A stretch of DNA of 64,000 bases from Omphiscola glabra (Eukaryota > Mollusca > Gastropoda > Lymnaeidae). The position numbers and the translations under genes were made by a program. Below the pieces are notes generated by a model. It saw only the letters and a program-made list of their open reading frames with translations. It was not told where the DNA came from and did not search any database. The stretch is from NCBI GenBank assembly GCA_964017045.1, contig OZ024810.1:14616204-14680203 (forward strand), in the 5' to 3' direction. Below, one piece after another: positions 56,032 to 64,000 of this stretch (its first letter is position 1; every line of letters begins with the position of its first letter).

Positions 56032-57467
56032 AATTATGTTACAAAGCTATTATGATGAATGTTGGGTACTATGGTAGGCCCATGTCCACTGTCCATGGAA
56101 ACTAGATATAAATTGTACACAAAGATAAAAGTGTGTAAAATTACTAGATCCTGTAAAATTATTGGGATTTGATATGTTTATTTGAGGTTTGGGTAAACTT
56201 GTGTATGTATGTATACCTATTAAATACCATTGAACTATAATTTCTTAATTTGCATAAAATATATGTTTTGCTACAAGAAAATGTAACATCTATTTTTCAC
56301 GACATTGTAATCATTGTATTTAAATATATTTTTATCTCTGTAAATATATACACATCCCGTTTCCTATCCTTGATAATTCTTTACCGAAAAAGGTTAATTA
56401 TTTATCATATTTAAGCATGTATTCTGAGGTGGATCTGGTGCTGCCTGGGACATAATGAAAGCATCACATATTGCCTCCCCCAAACACGGTACATAATAAA
56501 GATTAATCAAATCTCACTCGTGATGGTAGCACCCCACGTACGCAACTAGACATTTTTTGCACACCACTTAACTAAAATTTACTGAAATTTATATAAAAAA
56601 ATAAGTTGTAGATCACATTTATCACGCATTGTTTTATATTTTCAAAGAGGAAAAAAAAAGTTATCCGCATAATTTCGTAAACTAAAAGATTATGTTTATT
56701 TATTTTAAAATAAGAATTTGTAACAAAGTTCAGATGTGAAACATAATTGGTTTTTTGAGATATTGATATCAAAACGAACCAATTGCAACTTCATATGATT
56801 TATTCTTAATTTGTTGCGTCGTAAGTAAATCAGAGAGTGGCATTTCGCTATAAAGTTTTGCTGCAGTAATTAGCTTAAACTGCATTTAATTTTTCTAGTT
56901 AAAATATTTTTAGCGTTAAACTTTTAATGCTTAATAAATTTGATAACAGTATATTTTTTAAAATAAAAGTAGGAGAATTAAAACTAAATAAATGTTAAAG
57001 ATACAAAACTAACATTGAAAGTCGTGCATTAACAATCTAAAATACAATCAGTTATATTTAATATTCTTTTTCTAAAAAGGGGAAAAAAATTAACTTTTTC
57101 AGGTTTTTCAGCCGTGGTTATTCAATAAGGATAATATAAACTTTTCTCATCTAATGTTTTCTTTTTAAAAAAAAAATCAAAATAGAACATTTCTACTTCA
57201 ATTAATTAATTAATTAATTTAATGTGCTATTGTTTGAAGACATTTGTATAACATAAATTTAAATTTAATTTCACAATATTAAGAACACAATAAAAAGTAC
57301 CAAAAAAAAACGTTTGGGAATTTCCGATAAATGTGATGAAGAATTAAACATGTATGACACATATCAGGCCTGCACAACACTTTGCGCCCGCGAAGACTTT
57401 GGTGACAATTCATTTTATAAACTAAAAATAATATTCCCTATCTTCTCTACTTATGATGTTAGTAAAT

Positions 57468-57502
<35 letters not shown>

Positions 57503-58065
57503 TTGTGTGAAAAATAATAAAAATATTTATTTCCTTTTTAAATAATCAAAATTTTTTTTTGGGTGGGGGGGGGGGGGTGGTGGATTTTCCCCCATGTATA
57601 CTTGAAAAAAAAGTTTTTGTTTTATTAAATCAAATTAAATGACTAAATATTTGTCTTTGTTTACATATTCACTACATGTTTTATTTCATTCTAACGATAT
57701 TTACACACATACGCACGCTTTTTCCGCACAACTACTCCTTCATGATTGAAATTGACTACAGTTTTCCTTGCGTATGTATTTACAAGCAACATAACCTACT
57801 GGGCAGCGTACGTGTGTTCAAAAAGTAGTTACTTATGGGCAGACAAGTATTTTAATATTTGTGTAATATTGTGTAGAATGGTGTAGTGTTGTGTTGAACT
57901 CATGTTATCTTGATACTCGGTGCCTTTAGTTCGGTAATATACTTATAGACGTGCTTTTGAAATATTTAAGCGACATGAATCAAAACAGAAAGAGAAAACT
58001 AGAGATAGAGCACAGAATTTCTAATACTTACTGGATAAATACATACTTATTTACATTTTTCAAAG
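56032..58065. other. gene-free interval with duplicated segment and microsatellites
   Basis: 56340-56900 shows patchy similarity to 62910-63210 (for example CACATCC-TTTCCTA, AAGGTTAA-TATTTATCA, TTTTGCTGCA-TGATT). An (ATTA)n run lies at 57200-57219, a (TA)n tract at 57470-57500 and a G homopolymer near 57565. No supported gene. Confidence 0.45.
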
Positions 58066-59735
58066 GAAAAAATACTGTGCCTCGTATGTCCATGACAAAA
58101 TACAGTGCCTCGTATGTCCGTGACAAAATACAGTGCCTCGTATGTCAGTGACAAAATACTGTGCCACGTATGTCCGTGACAAAATACAGTGCCTCGTATG
58201 TCCGTGACAAAATACAGTGCCTCGTATGTCCGTGACAAAATACAGTGCCTCGTATGTCCGTGACAAAATACTGTGCCTCGTATGTCCGTGACAAAATACT
58301 GTGCCTCGTATGTCCGTGACAAAATACAGTGCCTCGTATGTCCGTGACAAAATACAGTGCCTCGTATGTCCGTGACAAAATACAGTGTCTCGTATGTCCG
58401 TGACAAAATACAGTTCCTCGTATGTCCGTGACAAAATACTGTGCCTCGTATGTCCGTGACAAAATACAGTGCCTCGTATGTCTGTGACAAAATATTGTGC
58501 CTCGTATGTCCGTGACAAAATACTGTGCCTCGTATGTCCGTGACAAAATACAGTGCCTCGTATGTCCGTGACAAAATACAGTGCCTCGTATGTCCGTGAC
58601 AAACTAAAGTGCCTCGTATGTCCGTGACAAAATACTTTGCCTCGTATGTCCGTGACAAAATACAGTGTCTCGTATGTCCGTGACAAAATACTGTGCCTCG
58701 TATGTCCGTGACAAAATACAGTGTCTCGTATGTCCGTGACAAAATACTGTGCCTCGTATGTCCGTGACAAAATACAGTGCCTCGTATGTCCGTGACAAAA
58801 TACTGTGCCTCGTATGTCGTGACAAAATACTGTGCCTCGTATGTCCATGACAAAATACAGTGCCTCGTATGTCCGTGACAAAATACAGTGCCTCGTATGT
58901 CGTGACAAAATGCTGTGCCTCGTATGTCGTGACAAAATACAGTGCTTCGTATGTCCGTAACAAAATACAGTGCCTCGTATGTCGTGACAAAATACTGTGC
59001 CTCGTATGTCGTGACAAAATACTGTGCCTCGTATGTCGTAAAAAAATACTGTGCCTCGTATATCGTGACAAAATACTGTGCCTCGTATGTCGTGACAAAA
59101 TACTGTGCCTCGTATGTCGTGACAAAATACTGTGCCTCGTATGTCGTGACAAAATACTGTGCCTCGTATGTCCGTGACAAAATACAGTGCCTCGTATGTC
59201 CGTGACAAAATACAGTGCCTCGTACGTCGTGACAAAATGCTGTGCCTCGTATGTCGTGACAAAATACAGTGCTTCGTATGTCCGTGACAAAATACTGTGC
59301 CTCGTATGTCGTGACAAAATACTGTGCCTCGTATGTCGTGACAAAATACTGTGCCTCGTATGTCGTGACAAAATACTGTGCCTCGTATGTCCGTGACAAA
59401 ATACAGTGCCTCGTATGTCCGTGACAAAATACAGTGCCTCGTATGTCGTGACAAAATGCTGTGCCTCGTATGTCGTGACAAAATACAGTGCTTCGTATGT
59501 CCGTGACAAAATACAGTGCCTCGTATGTCGTGACAAAATACTGTGCCTCGTATGTCGTGACAAAATACTGTGCCTCGTATGTCGTAAAAAAATACTGTGC
59601 CTCGTATGTCGTGACAAAATACTGTGCCTCGTATGTCCGTGACAAAATACAGCGTCTCGCATGTCCGTGACAAAATACTGTGCCTCGTATGTCGTGGCAA
59701 AATACTGTGCGTCGTATGTCGTGACAAAATACTGT
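58066..59735. repeat. 27/28-bp satellite, about 60 copies
   Basis: The unit is CCTCGTATGTCCGTGACAAA plus ATACAGTG (28 bp), or the same lacking one C in TGTCCGTG (27 bp). The left half (to about 58810) is almost entirely 28-mers. The right half is a mixture dominated by 27-mers. A marker variant with AAATGCTGTG recurs at 58908, 59236 and 59455, showing block duplications. The minus strand has no stop in any frame, giving spurious open frames up to 555 codons. Confidence 0.95.
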
Positions 59736-59932
59736 TTAATTAAAGAGTTTAATATTAGACGGGATTTTGAATCTAAACATCCTAATTAGTCAAAATTGGA
59801 AAATAAAATGAAAAATCCATTAAAGCAGGGAGTCTATCGAAAACTCTCATATTTTTTTTTTGGCTGGAAAAAGTTTTTCATAAAGCCTTACATTTTGAGT
59901 TGTGTAGGCATGACATATATGATCATTTAATG

Positions 59933-60128
59933 CAGTGGTTCTCAACCTTCCTAATGCCGTGACCCTGTAATACAGTTCCTCATGTTGTCGCGACCCCAGT
60001 CACAAAATTGTTTTCGTTTTTCTTTCTTAACTGTAGATCATATGTGTTTCCAGATGGTTTTATGCGACCCTTGGGAAGGGGTCGTGCGACCCCCATAAGG
60101 TACGCGACCCACAGGTTGAGAACCGCTG
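59933..60128. mobile_element. hAT MITE copy 4
   Basis: Ends CAGTGGTTCTCAACC and GGTTGAGAACCGCTG, with flanks ATTTAATG and GTTTAATG (7 of 8 identical) as a target-site duplication. Same family as copies at 13075, 20587 and 43478. Confidence 0.9.
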
Positions 60129-60404
60129 GTTTAATGCATTAATTTTGCACCATTCAACATTTTCTTTTAAATACTACTTTAAAACATTTTAATTACTTAA
60201 ATTACTTTTTAATTCATTTTGTAAAAGGCAAATATTCTTTAGATGTTTATCGATTAAAATTAAAGATAAACTTATTTTTAATAAAAGAATATTAATACCA
60301 ATACATTCCGTCAATTTTTGATGTACACATAACCTATGTGCAAACTTGGTTCTAAATATCTATATACTTTGGTTTAGTTTTTAACTTTCGGTTGGCTTTC
60401 AGTT
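60129..60404. other. 3' flank of GIMAP F
   Basis: AT-rich DNA between hAT MITE copy 4 and the stop codon of GIMAP F. I see nothing else in it. Confidence 0.4.
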
Positions 60405-61340
60405 TCAGTCTAAATCAGACAATGAATCCATTATGTCGGTAACTTGTCCAATTTTGCATTTGACTACATTTTCAAGTATTTTTAGCTTTTTAAAATGGTA
60501 TTTCAACAATCCCCTGCCCTGATCCATTTTCTCCAGTAGTTTTCTTTGTAAGTCAATTACCTGCTTCAGAGATTGTAACTCATCTAGGCAGGCTTCCGGC
60601 TCCTTTTCCATACGTGCATTTAAGTTTATTCCTGCAATAGTTTCCTTGATTCTGTCCCCAATGCTACTTGTTCGGTTGTCCAGGAAAGTGAGCTGGTTAT
60701 ATAACAATCGTCCTCCTTCCTCTTTAGCAAAGTCGGCTTTGGTGTATGATCCGTGTTTGATGGTCTCTACCTCCTTTATGAGATTCTGACGTTGAAAAAA
60801 TTTTTGTCTCCTATTTACCTCCATGTTGTTAAAGAGCACGCACCTGTTATCACATTCTTCGATTAGGTACTGAATGGCGCCAGTTTGACCTCTGAGCCAT
60901 TTTTCAAATGTTACATTATTTTCCCTGTTGTCCGACTCAAAATCGTCTCCAAACGTCATGACAATGATGCCCCATTTTTTCAACACGTCCTGACCGAAGA
61001 TGGCCTTGATTTGTTCAACCGCATCTTTCTCTCTGCCGTCGAATGGTACACCATACTTCAAGACATAGATAATGGCGGTGAACATAAGCTCTAGCTTGTA
61101 TATTATTTCTGTAATCTTGGCAATTTTCGAGCTGACATATTTATGGTTGAAGGCATTTGTGTCAGCAATGCCTGTTCCATCAACGACCTCGACGTTTATC
61201 CCATCCACAACGGCCTTATCATGTATCATGGCGTTACCGAAAGTTGTATTAAATGCAGTTTTGTCTAGAATGGAGTTTCCCGTTGAGCTTTTACCATTCC
61301 CTGTCCTCCCAAGCAACAGGAAACACCGTGAGTCATCCAT
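60405..61340 (-). CDS. GIMAP F: short AIG1-type GTPase (311 aa)
   Basis: AIG1/GIMAP GTPase at the far right of the array, 29 kb from the nearest relative. Motifs seen: G1 GRTGNGKS at 11-18; a G2 region TTFGN; G3 DGTGIADT; a family-signature region YGVPFDGREKDAV that diverges from the FGGRFT form; a G4-like TFGD; a G5-like LFNNME. After the G domain only about 100 helical residues follow. There is no long coiled coil, no hydrophobic anchor and no CaaX. The ATG at 61340 lies one base after acceptor TATTTACTAG, and the upstream in-frame extension is intronic. It is intact but the most divergent of the single-domain members. Confidence 0.93.
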   Translation of the reverse strand: MDDSRCFLLLGRTGNGKSSTGNSILDKTAFNTTFGNAMIHDKAVVDGINVEVVDGTGIADTNAFNHKYVSSKIAKITEIIYKLELMFTAIIYVLKYGVPFDGREKDAVEQIKAIFGQDVLKKWGIIVMTFGDDFESDNRENNVTFEKWLRGQTGAIQYLIEECDNRCVLFNNMEVNRRQKFFQRQNLIKEVETIKHGSYTKADFAKEEGGRLLYNQLTFLDNRTSSIGDRIKETIAGINLNARMEKEPEACLDELQSLKQVIDLQRKLLEKMDQGRGLLKYHFKKLKILENVVKCKIGQVTDIMDSLSDLD

Positions 61341-61341
61341 C

Positions 61342-62327
61342 CTAGTAAATATATAAGAAAAACAAAAGGTCTTGTTAACGTCATGATTACAATTATGTTC
61401 GGTTAATTTGAGCGGCATGTAACATAGAATATGTTTCAAATGTAATATTTGATTATATTATTTTGTGTTATTTAACATGCGAATAAATAAAACGAATTTG
61501 TATAAAAAGTATAATGTAGATGAGCGAGTTTCAACCTTTAAGCCATCTCATGTCTGCCCTCCCCCAAAAATAATATACTAATACAATTTGAAAGCCCAGA
61601 AATGTTGGACAGACATGCACAACCTATATGCCTGCATACCCCATTTATAAAATATGAACTGCATTAACCTGCGCACTTGAATAATCTGATTAGGATTAAA
61701 CGTCTTAAATGTTTTGAAAAAACTATAGAAGACACATTTATATGTGAGTATTTCTTTAAGTCTTTACGCAGTCTATTGCTTATTGGATTCATATCCTTTT
61801 TATCTAACTCAACAATCTAAAATTATAGTAGTGATATTAATTTAACGCAACTAAAGGGACATAAAAACTGATAAAGATGAGTATTAAATATGTGTCTGGT
61901 GTCCCTCCCCAAAATGAGCATCAACACTTACTCTACTGGGGCGATGATGAGATGAGTCAATTATAGGCTGAATTCGTAAATATATTTTTATTCTTGTAAT
62001 ATTTGTACTTTGATATGCCATTTGATCTCTTTCAGCGAAGTTTCGACTTCGATATCTATCTGTCATTGCAAAAATTCATGACAATTCCTAAGTGTAAAAA
62101 GAAGTATCTATGTAATTATATTTACTTTTCTAACATCATCAACATTTGATACGTTTTTATCTGCTTTATATAATAAGCCTACCTTACTCCCTTTCAGTCA
62201 ACTAAACAAATTTTTGTCCTTATAAACAAACCTTTAATTACCCTTTTTAAATTATTATACTTTTTTTCAATTTTTACCACTAAAGAAGATAATCAAGGGA
62301 CGATTTCTAGGCTAGAGAAATACTTAC
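61342..62327 (-). other. 5'UTR intron of GIMAP F
   Basis: The donor AAAAC/GTAAGT (exon end 62328) and the acceptor TTTACTAG (61342) define an intron of about 990 bp without recognised repeats. Confidence 0.5.
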
Positions 62328-62397
62328 GTTTTACCCCTTTCCGTGTCTTTCAACTACATTTTTTTTTTTTATCTCAAAATTGTTGAAACATTATATA
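62328..62397 (-). promoter_or_regulatory. GIMAP F core promoter and first-exon donor
   Basis: A TATATAA on the minus strand (62397-62391) lies about 65 bp before the strong donor AAAAC/GTAAGT (62328), implying a non-coding first exon of about 40 bp. I found no GGGAAAACCC-type site nearby, unlike GIMAP A/B, C and E. Confidence 0.4.
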
Positions 62398-64000
62398 AAA
62401 TTTTCAACAAAAAAATCTATGTATGATAGAAATTTATTTTATATTAAATGAATTTAATATATATATATATATCTTCATCAACAATTTAAACACATTTTGC
62501 CACTTTTGTTTTAATTATACATTATCAGAAAAATGATTAAACAAAGTATTCTTTTATGTGAAGAGGAATTTCGCCAATTTTTGTTCACGTCTATTACAGA
62601 ATTGAGTGCCTTTAAAAAAAAAGTATTCTTATTTAATACAAGCCACTTTACTTTTTGAAAAGTAAATACAAAAATATATTTTCATTTTTCTTTAAAAATT
62701 ATTAAAACATCTCAGTTTGTTCAACATTAAATTTCAAGTGTGTGAAATAAATGGGTATACTTATATAAATGTACACACATTTTGTTAACGCAGTTGTATT
62801 TCTTAATTGGTAAACATAACTTTATTCGAAATAAGAGAATTGAACATCCATTCGTTCACAAAGCTAATTCCATATGATTAAATAATTTTTTATATTGTCA
62901 TCCAAGTAAAACTGAACACATCCTATTTCCTACCTCCGATATGTATGTATCCAAGAAGGTTAAATATTTATCAAATATATTTCTTTCTTTTTGGGCGTAT
63001 CTTGTGGTGCTTGAGGCAAAACGACCAACCCTTTCCTCCACCCACATTAAAATAAAAATAATAAAATCGTCTACCGGATTGTAGTCCCTTCCATACTAAC
63101 ATATTTTGCTTTTCATATTGTTTGTTCTGATCTGGATGAATTCTAAGTGGATTATTGAATGATATTTGGCTATGGAATTTTGCTGCACTGATTCATGCAT
63201 GGTGATATGTTGTTGAGAAAATCACATGGATCATGATTCATGTTTTTCGTGACGACTTAAAATAAATATTGATCAATGTCGACATCTGGTATCTCTGCTG
63301 AAATGACTTAATCCATTCAATCTAGTGTGATTTCTTGGATCAACCAAATTAAAATGTGTCCATGTTGCAATCCTCTTGTTTTTTTGCTATTCCACGGAAT
63401 ACATCCAACAGCGCGTATTATAAAGATTTCAATTTTTGTCTGAACATACGCGCAGAATTGTCATGACCATCCGATGATGACTGTCCAGTTAACAAAATTA
63501 CTTGTATTTCATCCCACATAAGGATACTCGTAAAGGTAATAAAAATCTGGGTTTTCAAATGAACGTACATATGTCACAGCCTCTTTTTCATATTCATGCC
63601 ATGCCTGTGCCCTGGACCATTGTAAATGTGACCGGGGATATGACTATTTTCCCATATTCATTTCGATTCGTATTGTCATCATAAACAACTGCATCATGTA
63701 AATGTACTCTTTGGAACGCAACTTGTTTTGGTTTCATTGAATGGAGAGGACTCGTTCGGTTTCGAATTTCGCATATATACCGACAATGTATTGATGGAAC
63801 AATTGTCGATATTTCAAGATATGATGATAAGCGCTCACACGAATCATCTATCGATGTTAAAAGTGATTCATGGTACAGACTTTCGTATTCTCGATATTAG
63901 GGATTTCTCAATTAGATGTTGAAATGAAAACCATATTCTTCTCGCAAAAATAAAACTGGATATAGCAACACGTCGCATGAGCGATGAGTTTCGGAGACTT
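62398..64000. other. right-end interval, no recognised gene
   Basis: AT-rich DNA with (TA)n near 62458 and a segment (62910-63210) paralogous to 56340-56900. From about 63500 composition becomes less AT-rich and two short frames occur (63502-63684 and 63728-63922, peptides such as FGFEFRIYTDNVLMEQ). They may be exons of a gene continuing beyond the window, but I recognise no domain. Confidence 0.3.

Noticed and set aside
58047..59727. Open frames of 532, 555 and 352 codons with HTRHSILS / YEAQYFVT repeats
   Set aside because: They are all three minus-strand frames of the 27/28-bp satellite, with no splice sites or unique flanking coding sequence.
1..64000. tRNA and rRNA genes
   Set aside because: I found no cloverleaf with A and B box spacing and no rRNA-like sequence when reading through; a tRNA scan was not possible here.

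Overview
The window is AT-rich metazoan DNA. It has GT-AG introns, TATA boxes and long intergenic spaces filled with minisatellites and with hAT, Penelope-like, non-LTR and Helitron remnants. Its coding content is an array of AIG1/GIMAP-type GTPases plus one F5/8-type-C (fucolectin-like) gene with a PAN/apple-like C-terminus. GIMAP expansion together with fucolectin-type lectins fits a mollusc, most likely a gastropod such as a freshwater pulmonate snail. That assignment is from family knowledge, not from a search.

Layout: a 55-bp minisatellite lies at 1.2-1.97 kb. GIMAP gene A (minus, ATG 4442) and GIMAP gene B (plus, ATG 8428) are divergent, with a dense NF-kB/Rel-like site cluster and two TATA-like boxes between them at 5.69-5.96 kb. 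From 9.8 to 18.6 kb there is repeat-rich DNA with 36-bp and 39-bp minisatellites and an orphan promoter-like block near 13.6 kb. GIMAP C (minus, ATG 19968) and GIMAP D (minus, ATG 25490, acidic tail ending in a CaaX-like CTLL) follow. Next is a two-exon gene E (minus, 30923-27775) with two AIG1 domains in tandem. From 32 to 46 kb the DNA is mostly repeats: a MITE pair, a GC-rich island, two short paralogous exon-like ORFs, a Penelope-like remnant, a LINE remnant and a hAT remnant with transposase pieces. The lectin gene (plus) has three recognised exons at 46.5, 49.0 and 52.2 kb. Large satellites of 74 bp and 27/28 bp occupy 53.3-54.5 and 58.07-59.74 kb. GIMAP F (minus, ATG 61340) lies near the right end.

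The GIMAP genes share one plan. A short non-coding first exon is suggested by promoter motifs and a good splice donor, then comes a 5'UTR intron, and then a single coding exon that starts a few bases to about 30 bases after a clear acceptor. Gene E is the exception, with a second AIG1 exon joined in phase 0. GGGAAAACCC-type sites recur upstream of A/B, C and E, with a weaker one at D, so co-regulation by Rel/NF-kB is a reasonable hypothesis. The C-termini differ: coiled coil plus hydrophobic/basic tail (A, C), coiled coil plus hydrophobic segment and charged tail (B), acidic tail with possible prenylation (D), tandem G domains (E), and a short form (F). This suggests one nucleotide-switch module has been attached to different membrane-targeting or assembly devices.
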